From NCBI GenBank assembly GCA_963693285.1, contig OY848926.1, forward strand, positions 501,001 through 565,000: a stretch of DNA of 64,000 nt. The letters are read 5' to 3'. A program made the translations under genes and the position numbers. Origin of the DNA: Xestospongia muta. Lineage: Eukaryota > Porifera > Demospongiae > Haplosclerida > Petrosiidae. Numbering within the stretch: position 1 is the stretch's first letter; every line of letters starts with the position of its first letter. The notes under the pieces are model-generated. The model was given only the letters and a program-made list of their open reading frames with translations, searched no databases and was not told the origin of the DNA. Positions 36,120 through 52,994 of this stretch are shown piece after piece.

Positions 36120-38227
36120 ATGACAGCTAATTTCTTTTTGATATTGGGCTTGTTCCTATATATTTTATCAAGCACTGAAGGAGTTGGTATGTAAAAATAT
36201 AACTTCATATTTTATTTATTTTATTTATTTATTTTATTTATTTGTACTAGCTATCACAACACCTCCATCAACAGTGGCAGCTCCATTATACACACATGCC
36301 AACTTTTATTGTGAAGGGATTGGTCAGTACTTATTTTGGACAGTACAGGGAATTAAAGCCACTAGTCCATATAATACGTTCAGAGAAATAAATGTCATAC
36401 ACAATTCGTCTAATGGTTCTTTGTCATCTATGTTGACAATAAAGGCAAAACCAACCAATAATGGTATAACTATTGGTTGTAATGTTTATAGCATAGTTCC
36501 TATAACGGATCTTGCAGTTAAAGGAGCTTTCCTATTTGTGAAAGGTCAGTAACAGTTACAATAATAATATTAATTACATTTAATTTATATGTAATTTATT
36601 TTTATAACAACAGGTATTTCATCTGTTCAAAACCTTCAATTGAGTCTGAATTTAAGTGGACATTCTTGGTTGAGTTGGTCTCGTCCATCATTCTTTTCAG
36701 AGTGGTATCATGGTACATTAATATCATATCAACTTTATATAGTCAACCAAAATGGCGTCGTTCTTTACAATAATGTTACTATAGATACATTGTTTGAGTT
36801 ATATAATAACAACTTTCTAATTTGTGATGTTTACACTGCTACAGTTGTGGCATATGGTGAACCATATAAGTCGCTTGATGCTACAACATCAGTACAAATA
36901 ATTGAAGGTAAGAAAATACAACAATTTGAATTGATGATTTTCTTACAGAGTGCATTATTGACATTCTCAATAACTCAATAACGTTCACTACAAATGGAGA
37001 CTGTGTTGGTCTATTTACATTAAATGTAAAGAGAACACTTTATTTATTGTTATGATCTATGTTATTGTAGATTACTAGTGCCTCCAAAATTTGTCCAAGT
37101 TTTATTAAGGGAATTGTATCAAGCAATGATAGCATTGAGACATACTGTTGTCTCTACATTGAGCAATCTAATACAAGTTACCTGTTAATAGAATACAATA
37201 TATCTCAACTCCAGCCTCAAATGAAATACAATGCATCTGTTTATTTAATGGACCTAGTTAACAACACAATATGCAGTAGTGATGAGATACAATCAGGTGA
37301 GTTGGCAAGTCTACCAGCGTTGTATATTGTCTGGACCTTTTAGTAATTCACTGTCTTCAAGAATTAAATATAACACAATTCAAAAACAGATCAGTCAGAG
37401 TTGAGTGTAAATTTTTACGACATTGTCCTGTACATGGATGCTGGGTGGTGTTTATACTTGAGGAGGAAGTCATTTACTCTGTTGCCATTTACAAGACACA
37501 CAAACCAAAAGAAGAGACAATATTTCAATATATTAACTTAACATATAGTGGTTATTACACAGTGTATGGCTATGATATTGTCAATGAAAATGGAGTCATC
37601 TTTGAAGATGCGGTTGCTGCAAGTGTAAACAACTTAAGTATTATAAAACTAACTACCAGTAATTTACTAACTATTAGTAATGTAATAGTTACTAATAATG
37701 TACTAACTACTAGTAGTATACTAACACCGTCTTCTTCCATTGGTAAGTTAAAAAACTGTTGACTGAATGACTAATTGCTACATTTTTTATTTAGGTTTAA
37801 ACATTCTAAGTACTACAATGACTAGTTTAATTCCCAATATTACAGAGCCTGTGTTACCAGTTATAATTATAACAAGCAGTGTCACAGTAGTACTTGTTTG
37901 TGGTGGGTTGATTGGAATTGTGGTGGTAACTTTATATCTCTTGAAAAGAAAATATATTAAAAAAAGAGGTAAGATTGTGACATGTTTAGGTTCTAAACTT
38001 TAGAGGATGATTCATAGAAAATGAGTCAGTTATTGCTCAGGTTCAAAATCCAGCTTACTCTCAAGGTTAGAAAATTATTTGAATTTTTTTACAAATAATC
38101 CATTTAAATCATAGTCCTACCTGTTTCAAGAAGAATACAGGAATTACAGATAAACCCAGCATACGAAATAACAATAGATTGTAAGCAACCTATTTATGAA
38201 CAAATTATTATTGCAATTAATACTTAA
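36120..38227 (+). CDS. Single-pass membrane receptor with Ig/FN3-like ectodomain and two NPAY tail motifs
   Basis: Nine exons in consistent phase: 36120-36186, 36251-36544, 36614-36907, 36949-37025, 37071-37296, 37344-37742, 37795-37968, 38018-38065 and 38115-38227; 563 aa. Signal peptide MTANFFLILGLFLYILSSTEG; an Ig-like module (HANFYCEG...W...TIGCNVYS); an FN3-like module (LSWSRPSFFSEWYHGTLISY... VYTATVVAYGEPY); two more beta-sandwich-like modules with many N-glycosylation sequons; a Thr/Ser stalk; a TM (about LPVIIITSSVTVVLVCGGLI); basic KRKYIKKRG; then a tail with QNPAYSQ and INPAYEI. NPxY motifs bind PTB domains or the endocytic machinery. Most introns are phase 1, as in domain-shuffled receptors. 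No orthologue recognised. A paralogue-like receptor follows at once. Confidence 0.75.
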
Positions 38228-38321
38228 TAAACAAGTAAAATATTTGTTGTGACACACCTCCAAGGCATGTGACCTAGAGACGATTCATGAATCATTGTTT
38301 CTAGACTTCGCTTGTCCTATA

Positions 38322-40735
38322 ATGGCTGGATTTTCTATTCATCATGCAACTATTTTCTTCGTACTTTTGACTCATCTATCAGCTCTAGGCTGTAAAATTG
38401 AAGTACCTCCAGGTATGTCTATAACAAATATCCCACGTGTACGCATGTTTTAATTATAATTGTTTTTGTAAAGTTCTAACATTTAAAGTACCCACATACC
38501 AACATAGCTATTTTAAATGACAAGCACTGATTGTGTTGAATTCTTACCTTAATGACAACAACAGAAAGGTGGGTAAGCTATGTGAAATCTTGCTATAGAC
38601 TGCTCTGGTATATACACAAACAAAATAGGCGTGGCAAATTAGTTGGGAGTGCATAGACAAGGATGAACATCCACACACTATATATTTGAGTTGATAATCA
38701 AAGAAAGTATGTTGATGCCTCTATTTCCAGAAATCATTGGCTTTAATATTAAGATGAGTACCATCCTGTACAAAGTAAACAATGAATAAAATTGAAACCA
38801 GTGAGTTTAATTTAACCTTTACGATGATAGATTGTAGTTTGCAAGTTGTGAGTCCTTCCTTTTTAGTATGTGTTGCTCCACAGTTCTATTATATCAACTT
38901 AGTAATTAAATATAATTTATAATAATAATCTTTTCTTTTTTGTCATTCACTCTGTCTTTGTTTATATGCTCTTTATATATTATTTAGGTACTTATGAAAA
39001 GACTGTACCACTTAATTGTCAAGTTACAATTTATTGTTCCTATAATGGAGCTGGTATATGGTATATACATGACTGGCCCTGGAACAATTCAAGGTTCAAA
39101 TATTTGGAACCAAATTTCTTTCCTATAAATGATACAATGTCATCACTGACAATAACAACCAAGTGTTATTGTGATGACGTTGGTTGTGTATTCGATATTC
39201 CCATTTCATGTAAATATTTCCTGGATTATTGGATAATAGAGTCGGTTACATTAAATCTTAAAGGTAATCACTGGTTTTAATTTAAGTGAAATGATTTAAT
39301 TGTCTTTCAAATCATTTTATAGCCAATGAAGGCACTGATAGTTTGTGTGTGTCGATGACATCAACAGTCACAGAGACATCCGGTAGTGCCTTTAACTAAC
39401 CATTAACTAGCTTGTTATTATCACTTAGATACATCTGCATCAGTCACTAATAATTTTAGTGAATCCACCACTCCTTCATCAACTCAACATGTCCAGACAT
39501 CATCATCAACTCAACATGTCGAGACATCATGTAAGTTCTTCTGAATGTTGATTAGAATAACTTTGTCATGTAATTTTGCCATTAACACTTACAAATTTCC
39601 AGTGACTTAATTATTTTGACTATTTCTTTAGCCAATTCACCTGTTATTTCAGCTACTCCAAATTCAAGTCCTGTTACTACTCCAACTGGTATGCTAGTTC
39701 TGACTGTCAGTTAGATAATTTTTTTATTATTTAACAGATACTAACTTACTTATGATCCATCAACCTTCCCCTTCTGGTAAGCTCTCTAATTAACTCTTAA
39801 TTAACTTATAATCACATATGTGTAGTGACTGTACTTAATGGTACTAATGACTATACTTGTTCCATTAATTCCAGTGGTGTTATGGAAACATGCATTGAAG
39901 ATACTATAGGTAGGGTTTAAGTGACTCAGTAGTGAATTTTGTTTATTACAACAGATAATAAGGAACTTCCATATTTGGCCATATGTCTAGAAGGAATTTT
40001 TGTTTTTTTCTCAGTGTGTATAATAGTGTTATACTTTTCTATTAAATGGTTCAAGAACAAGAGAATGTATGTAATGGAATGTGCAGATTTTTAAAGTAAT
40101 TTTCTTGATCTCTTCTAAGAACCCAAAATGAGATACCAGCTGAAAGACCCCAAAATGAGATACCAGCTGAAAGACCCCAAAATGACATACCAGCTGAAAG
40201 ACCCCAAAATGACATATCAGAACAAGAATCAGATGATAGATATGTCAATATGGTAGTTTATTATATTATTTTCTTGTATGTACCTTCTAGTTTAGTTAAC
40301 TTAAATATCAGGACTAGTCTATATCTATCTTTTTTTCTAACTATATGTACCAGTTGTATAATGTACATGTCATGTATTTTTTATTTATAAAGGAGCTGAA
40401 TGTTTTGTCTCCCAGTCACCTTCAAGGTTTTGTAAACGGAAAAGGAACTGACAGTGAAGATTATAGTCGATACACATCAAGACATCCAACTGAAATAAAT
40501 ATTGATGGCAATGATGGTAAAATTATTCATACTTCAACTTTATTTAACACTTTCTTACTTTAGTTGTTGCTGACCATTTAGAAATGAGGAAAAAAGGACA
40601 GCCCAGTTTAACAAGAGGTCAAACTATTATCATAATAATATTATTATTAGTTCTATTTGTATTTCAGGTTCTCCTGATGGGATTTCACAAGACAAAATGA
40701 TAGATGATAAAAGATCAGATTTAAAGGAGTTTTAA
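38322..40735 (+). CDS. Single-pass membrane receptor with one Ig-like domain and a repeat-bearing tail
   Basis: Twelve exons in consistent phase: 38322-38412, 38988-39263, 39323-39382, 39429-39530, 39632-39688, 39738-39776, 39826-39909, 39955-40066, 40120-40252, 40393-40516, 40564-40617 and 40668-40735; 399 aa. Signal peptide MAGFSIHHATIFFVLLTHLS; an Ig-like domain with paired cysteines (LNCQVTIYCSYNGAGIWY to CVFDIPISCKY); a Ser/Thr stalk in small phase-1 exons, including two copies of SSTQHV(Q/E)TS; a TM (about LEGIFVFFSVCIIVLYFSI); and a cytoplasmic tail whose exon 40120-40252 contains a 33-bp tandem repeat. The tail has tyrosines in DDRYVNM and SEDYSRY. Small phase-1 stalk exons would allow exon skipping without frame loss. 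Unrecognised beyond the domain level. Confidence 0.72.
40121..40220 (+). repeat. 33-bp coding tandem repeat in receptor tail (11 aa, IPAERPQNE)
   Basis: Three full copies plus a partial copy of a 33-bp unit inside a coding exon, encoding PQNEIPAERPQ-type 11-residue units on the cytoplasmic side. Copies are near identical (only E/D changes), so expansion is recent. Confidence 0.88.
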
Positions 40736-40938
40736 TTAGATCTTGGTGTTATAAATTAATTTAAACTGCACAAGTTTTTTACAGGCTTCACAGAATCAGA
40801 TATATTTAGTTCAAGTGTTTGTATTCCCCTACTTTACTCTTTGTACCGTTTGAAAACTTTTTAATAATTATTATTACAAAATGGCGGGAAAGTTATAAGT
40901 AGCAGTCAGAAACTAGTCATTTAGCAGGATTGATACTC

Positions 40939-42338
40939 ATGAATTTCTCAGACAGCTTTCAAACATCACGTCATCTCGTTCGTTTCTCTCCCAACGGATG
41001 TCTATTAGCCTCCTGTTCTCAACACAGAGTCATCATCCGAGAGGCCACCTCTCTCCAGATCCTAAACCTACACACTTGTCTAGATCCTGTACAGACACTA
41101 GAATGGTCCCCAGACTCATCACTACTTCTTTGTGCTATGTACAAGAGAGGCATGATCCAGGTAGACATATTAGTTTGATATCACAACTAATGACTACCTC
41201 CCTTTCTTTACAGATATGGTCTATAGAACAACCAGAATGGACATGTAAAATTGACGAGGGTTCAGCTGGACTGACAGGATGCTACTGGACACCAGACAGC
41301 CGCCATATTCTAACAATGGCTGACTTTCATCTTCGCCTTACTCTCTGGTCATTAGTCAACAAGTCTGTATCATATATAAAATATCCTAAACTCACACAAG
41401 GTGGTTTAGATTTTACTCCAGATGGTCAATATATGGCATTAGCTGAAAGACGTGAATGCAAAGATCATGTTAGTATCTTTGACTGTGAGAAATGGTGTTT
41501 AGTACGACTGTTTGAAGTAGCCACTAAAGACCTTGTTGGTATAAAATGGTCACCACAAGGAAGTGTATTATGTATCTGGGATTCTTGCTTGGATTATCAG
41601 ATTTATTTATATACAATGGATGGTCATTGTATTGGGTCATACTCAGCTTATGGTGACATTACTGAGTTTGGTTTGGGAGTTAAGTCAATTTCCTGGTCAC
41701 CGACAGGTCAGTTTTTGGCTGTGGGGAGTTTTGATGAGAAAGTTCGATTACTTAATCATGTCACTTGGAAGACTATTGCTGAGTATCATCATCCGGTTAT
41801 TATTGAGAACCCTAATGTTGTAGTTTATAACGAGGTTGAACAACGAGTTGGACCAGTTGATCCTGAAATGTTATCAACACTTACGAGGAATGTGTTCCCA
41901 ACTCAAAGCAAATTTGAGACTCAAGACATACCAGTACAGATAGCGTCTGTAAAACCTGATCCTTCTAAAGCTAATCCTAAAGTCGGTATAAAATCAATTT
42001 TATTTAGTAGCGATAATCGCTATATGGCATCACTAAATGACAATATGTCATCTGCTGTCTGGATATGGGATATTGTCCAGTTATCATTAGCTGTTATATT
42101 GATACATACAAGTTCAGTACGTGATTATCAATGGGATCCTGTCCAGAATAGACTAGCTATATGTACCAATACTGGTCGTTTATATATGTGGTCACCAGCT
42201 GGATGTGTTAGTGTGGTTGTCCCCTCGGATCCTCCCTTGACTGTTCAGTGGTTACAGTGGCATCCTACTGGATCAGCGCTGGCTTTAATAGGCTCAACTC
42301 ATTTTTGTGTTTGTTATTTAACTCATGATGAACAATAA
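40939..42338 (+). CDS. WRAP73: WD-repeat protein WRAP73 (WDR8)
   Basis: A WD40 beta-propeller protein of centrosomes, spindle poles and ciliary basal bodies, partner of SSX2IP. Exons 40939-41160 and 41214-42338 with a single 53-bp intron, 448 aa, close to the usual 460. Starts MNFSDSFQTSRHLVRFSPNG; typical blades include LVRFSPNGCLLAS, LEWSPDSSLLLCA, YWTPDSRHILTMADF, LDFTPDGQYMALAERR, IKWSPQGSVLCIWD, ISWSPTGQFLAVGSFDEKVR and LQWHPTGSALALIG. The family-typical long insert (GPVDPEMLSTLTRNVFPTQS) is present. Intron-poor compared with all neighbours, which may mean an older retrocopy-like replacement or intron loss. A leucine codon TTG 9 bases upstream is in frame but the ATG at 40939 is the sensible start. 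Confidence 0.9.
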
Positions 42339-43198
42339 AAATGTTAGTTAAATAATTTCACACACTTTGTTAATGATTTAAATTAGATCTGTTTAACTGT
42401 CCCTACCAATTGATACTACTTGAGGTCATTTTGGACATTGACTTAGCTCTTGTTCAGATATCTCTTGATGTAGGTAACACCCACCAGATCCATATTAGCA
42501 TGTTACATCTACATAGAGATAGTAATCATCCAGGTTACTAAATGTTTCTTAATTGAAAGCATCTAACCAATCCAATCACAACCTTTCTTTGTCCTTGGAC
42601 ACCAATTAAGATCAAGTATTATACAATATAATTGCTTGTCAAGCATGGTCATAAAACCAGTTTGATGACAGATGGGACAAAATCCGCCAGTATCCTGGAC
42701 TCATCTAATACAGAGCTGACATATTATACTACAAGACAATAGGTGTGGTTATTGTAGTAACTGAAGACACACCGGTGGTCACTAAATCATTAAGAGTCTA
42801 CCAACTCAATATCCTCTTAAGTAAAAGTCATACCTGCCCAACCTCCTATTAGGAAATACTCCTATTGGTGACTAAGAGTCAAGACCATGTGTGGCTGTGT
42901 GTTAGCAAACATTATTATGACATACTTGCTTCAAGACATTTAACCCAGATAGAGATAATGTAACAATCAATAAGTATGTAGAAAAGACCATGTTCCATAG
43001 TAAATTTAGTTTAACCAATAATACCTACTGATGTTCAACTAATGAGACTGCCAAGACAGCTACCAGAACAACACAACATGTCAGCCATTATTTTGTAGTT
43101 TAATCCACTCATTGTAATAATTATCATTAAATAATAACAGTACATACAATTCAAAGCTAAATACCACTGTTATCATAAAACAATACAGGATATTTTAT
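42339..43198. other. Intergenic region between convergent WRAP73 and SEC24
   Basis: About 860 bp with no open frame, RNA gene or repeat that I can support. Composition is slightly less AT-rich than other intergenic parts. Both genes end into it, so it should hold two 3' UTRs. Confidence 0.6.
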
Positions 43199-49105
<5,907 letters not shown>

Positions 49106-49494
49106 TATAAGAATTACAGGAGAAATGGCTTCTGTCTAGAATAATTGCAGACTAGGAGGCGACCACATGTCCCTTCTAAATAATGCTCACATCACATGAC
49201 AGTTCTATTTAATGGTGTCATCAACGTTTGCCACGTCGCTTTTCACTTTTGAAGTCAACCTTAAAAGGTCTGTAAACGTGTATAGCTGAATTAGCACTTA
49301 CTAAAACTAAAAAAACTGCAGTAGGTAGTATGAAAATGCTATTAAAATATAAAGGAGGGATGATAAAAGAACCGCTCAGATCATGTGATAATCATGTGAT
49401 TTGTAGTTGGCAAAATGACGTCACTGTGATCTCAATTCTAATAAAAGCTTTGTACTCCACCATTCTGCATTATTAAAACGAAACCGATCTCAAG
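49106..49494. promoter_or_regulatory. 389-bp bidirectional promoter between SEC24 and SAR1
   Basis: Both start codons face away from this interval (SEC24 ATG at 49105 on minus, SAR1 ATG at 49495 on plus), leaving 389 bp for two promoters and 5' leaders. No TATA-like or named motif is clear to me. Confidence 0.6.
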
Positions 49495-50578
49495 ATGTCT
49501 TTTATATGGGACTGGTTCACTGGAGTTTTAGGCTATCTAGGTAAGTATTAAGAGTAGATAACCCCTTTTATTAACAGTAATTATTCATATCTTTTACTGT
49601 GCTGATAAATATTCAACTTGATATGATTATACTGTTTTTAGGTTTATGGAAAAAACAGGCTAAACTGGTTTTTCTTGGACTGGACAATGCTGGGAAAACA
49701 ACATTGTTACACATGTTGAAAGATGATAGAATGGGACAACCAGTTCCAACATACCATCCAAGTAAGAATGGAATAATAATAGATAGACTGTATAAGTTAA
49801 GTAATGTATAGATATTTCAATATACTTATCAGTAATTGTAATTAGTTTTAGTTACTTATTTTAATTTACACTTTTTTTCACAGCAAAGGAAGAACTAAGA
49901 ATAGAGGGTGTTACCTTTACCACATTTGATCTAGGAGGTCATCAGACAGGTATGTCAACAATATCCTGTGATAATACCCTATGACATACTCATGTTTACT
50001 ATTGACATTGTTTCATTCATTCATTCTCTATGCAATCAACCATATATGTGTAATGTGAATTAGTGGATTCCTGTTTCCTTTGTAGCTCGTAAAGTGTGGA
50101 AGGATTACTTTCCTGCAGTAGATGCTATTGTTTTTATTATTGATGCTCAAGACAGAGATAGATTGATGGAATCTAAAGAAGAATTAGAAGTATGAGCTAT
50201 TTCAACACAAAGTGACTCTCTCTCTCTCTCTCTCTTTAGAGTCTCCTAGCTGATGAGCAGGTCTCAGAAGCCCCTGTACTTGTATTAGGTAACAAGATTG
50301 ATGTCCCTAGAGCTATTTCTGAAGATGACCTTAAACAGATATTTGGATTACATGGACAGACAACAGGCAAAGTAAGAGAGACTATTGAATTAACATTTAC
50401 ATATCTCTGTTTTAGGGTAACATAGCTCGTAAAGATCTTCAGAGAAGACCTCTTGAAATATTTATGTGCTCAGTATTAAAACGTCAAGGTTATGGAGAAG
50501 GTAAGTGACAGGACTTTGGTATGAAATTACTGTTCTCTCTCTCTGTTAGGATTTAGGTGGCTATCACAATACTTATAA
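49495..50578 (+). CDS. SAR1: Small COPII GTPase SAR1
   Basis: Initiates COPII coat assembly on the ER by inserting its amphipathic N-terminal helix when GTP-bound. Exons in consistent phase: 49495-49540, 49642-49761, 49884-49949, 50086-50189, 50240-50371, 50416-50500 and 50550-50578; 193 aa versus about 198 in vertebrates. N-terminal [16 protein letters not shown] (membrane helix, STAR-like motif), P-loop GLDNAGKT, switch I PTYHPTKEEL, switch II FDLGGHQ with the His that activates water, NKID and the C-terminal [15 protein letters not shown]. The exon 5 acceptor is preceded by a (CT)n run. Confidence 0.97.
50217..50236 (+). repeat. (CT)n at a SAR1 3' splice site
   Basis: About ten CT dinucleotides followed by ttag before the exon starting at 50240; same arrangement as at the other (CT)n tracts in the window. 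Confidence 0.9.
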
Positions 50579-50760
50579 TTGTTTTGTTCTCAAATTAATA
50601 TCAGGATTGTTAGCATAAATTTATTTATTATACTGGAAATGTAATTATGATATCATACATTATTAATATTACTACCACTATTATTGGTATTGTTGTTTAT
50701 TCGTTATTATTTGTTTTGTTTTTTTCTTTTTTAATTAATTGTGATCCATCATTAATAGTA

Positions 50761-52626
50761 CTAATCTGATGTTAGGATAGTTTCCAGAAGAACATAGGGT
50801 AATTCTAATGAGCTCTCTGCTCCAAGTAATACCACATCGTATAATTTTTCATAAATTGGTAACAACTCTTTCTCCTACATAAAGGATAGCATTAATATTA
50901 CTATGACCAGTAAGTACTCTAATGTCAATGCTACTAGGGTATTAATATTACTATGACCAGTATATTCACACACACACATGTATGTATGTATGTACGTATG
51001 TATATGTATGTATATGTGTATGTACCTTGTGATTTAGAAACCCCAGTTTGATAACAGCTTCCACTTCATGTAATCCTTTAATCATAGCAGGGTCACCTTG
51101 AGAATCACCTAGTAATATAATGTTAGTTCTGCTCTATAAATAAAACAATTACAAAGTTATTATATATCAAATAAATCAGTAAAGTTACAGTCAATTTATT
51201 TTTTAAATGGTCACAAGTTTGTACAGCTGTTACTCCTTTATTAGTGGAATGTATAAGAGGCTCTTGAAAACCAATAACAACACCATCTTTGTTAAATATC
51301 ATTTTATTAGCCACAATCTCAACATTTTTGGGAACAGAGGACAAGAGCAATTGAAATACTACATGTATAACATCTAGAAAGGAGAGAGAAAGTGGGAGAG
51401 GGATGAGAAGGGAAACACAAGTTCTCGTACCTGCTAGTCCAGCAGAAAATACAGTAACAGGAATATCATAATCTTCTAAGAGTGATAATAACTTTTCATT
51501 TTCACTTCTACAATTATTATAAAGTATATTGAGTTATTATTAACTGGTATACCTGAAGGCAATGTTAGCTGTTTGAACCATAGATGGTATTAACTGTTTT
51601 CTGACTTTATGATCAATTATTAATTGATGTATAGAACCCCACCTATACAATAATTACATAGGTGTATTAATAAACCTGTACATGTATTAATAGAACTGTA
51701 CATGTATTAATAGAGCTGTACATGTATTAATAAACTTATACATGTTTTAATAAACCTATACATGTTTTAATAAACCTGTACATGTATTAATAAACCTATA
51801 CATGTATTAATAGAGCTGTACATGTATTAATAGAGCTGTACATGCATTAATAAACTTATACACATTTTAATAAACCTATACATGTATTAATAAACCTGTA
51901 CATGTATTAATAGACCTGTACATGTATTAATAAACCTGTACATGTATTAATTATTCTCTACACTGTATTGCTCTATATCATGTAAGTATGTATTTAGTAA
52001 ACTCCCTTCCATAAAATCTAATATTTACTTACCATTCTTCCATAGCAGCCGTCTTTTCCTGAATAGTAAGTTCGCTACAACATTACAACATTACATGTAA
52101 TGGTATATCATGTGTGTGTGTGTGTGTTCAAAGACTTACTGTGACATCTCAATAAGACGAAATTTATCACTAATACTTTTAGTCTATAAACAGAAAATTA
52201 TTCCAAAAAAGGACAATTAATAAAATTATTATACCTTTTGTCGGAATGAGTCTGGCATTAACACAGCATCTTCAATAACTCCTATATGTACACCATTAAA
52301 ACCACTGTAGAATATGACAACACACTTACCATGTGAAGTACATCCTGGCTTCCCATTGACATAGTAACATGTAAGGGTCTGATCAAAGTCACACATAACC
52401 TATTTGATTTAATAGAAATTAAAGATGGTCAATGTAAGGAAAGTAAAAGGAAATAGTCAATGATGCTAACTGTCCATTTGGTGCTGGATTGTTGAGAACT
52501 GAGTCATTATCTAACCTGCAATTTTTCATGTCCAGCTGTGATCATCTTTTTAACTCTACTTAGAATATGATCTACATCTCTACAATGTACAGTAGGTCCT
52601 TCAAGGAGATGCTTAAGTCTATGCAT
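50761..52626 (-). CDS. NT5C3: Cytosolic 5'-nucleotidase III-like (UMPH-1 family)
   Basis: A HAD-superfamily phosphatase that dephosphorylates pyrimidine nucleoside monophosphates (UMP, CMP) in the cytosol. Visible in order: MHRLKHLLEGPTVHCRD start, KMITAGHEKLQ, nucleophile motif VMCDFDQTLTCYYVNGKPG (about 52330-52400), MPDSFRQKTKSISDKF, EEWWGSIHQLIIDH, FSAGLADVIHVVFQ (motif II Ser), MIFNKDGVVIGFQEPLIHSTNK, IILLGDSQGDPAMIKGL (motif III/IV acidic pair) and the C-terminus LLETILTSD. This matches NT5C3A/B in order and spacing. The frame is open for some codons 5' of the chosen ATG at 52626, so the N-terminus is uncertain. One intron holds a 20-bp minisatellite. Confidence 0.88.
51655..51958. repeat. 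20-bp minisatellite in an NT5C3 intron
   Basis: About 15 copies of a 20-bp unit (tgtacatgtattaataaacc and variants with agagc/agaac/ttata). It fills an intron between the exons encoding EEWWGSIHQ and SELTIQEK. The unit contains the palindrome tacatgta. Confidence 0.92.
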
Positions 52627-52994
52627 TATAATAGCAGAGCAGCTGATCCTACAAGATAACCACACCTCTTGTATTTCCTTCCTGCCAAGTTCCTGGATAA
52701 AATGATTATATTCAGGTTACTGTGTTTAATTGTATTAAGAGCCCAGTAAATATTTCTCCAACTAAATAGCTGTGGAAGATTAAGTTCATCTTATTATACT
52801 CTCTGTATCAATGACATAACTCACTTATAACAGAGATTATTTGTATATTCATTTAGGTATAAAAAACATTGTAAAAATATTTAATTTTTTGATAATAATA
52901 ATATGTATACATAAATGTGAGTACTCAGTGCAAAACTATTATAATGTAAGAAGTAAATGTTTAGATTTTAAAAATGGGTGCATGTATTATGCAT
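52627..52994. other. Intergenic region upstream of NT5C3
   Basis: About 370 bp between the NT5C3 start and the stop of the upstream ankyrin gene, both minus strand. AT-rich, holding the NT5C3 leader and the ankyrin 3' UTR; the first 80 bp remain open in the NT5C3 frame. Confidence 0.5.

Noticed and set aside
42339..43198. Small gene between WRAP73 and SEC24
   Set aside because: No frame above background, no splice-consistent exon pair, no RNA fold seen by eye.
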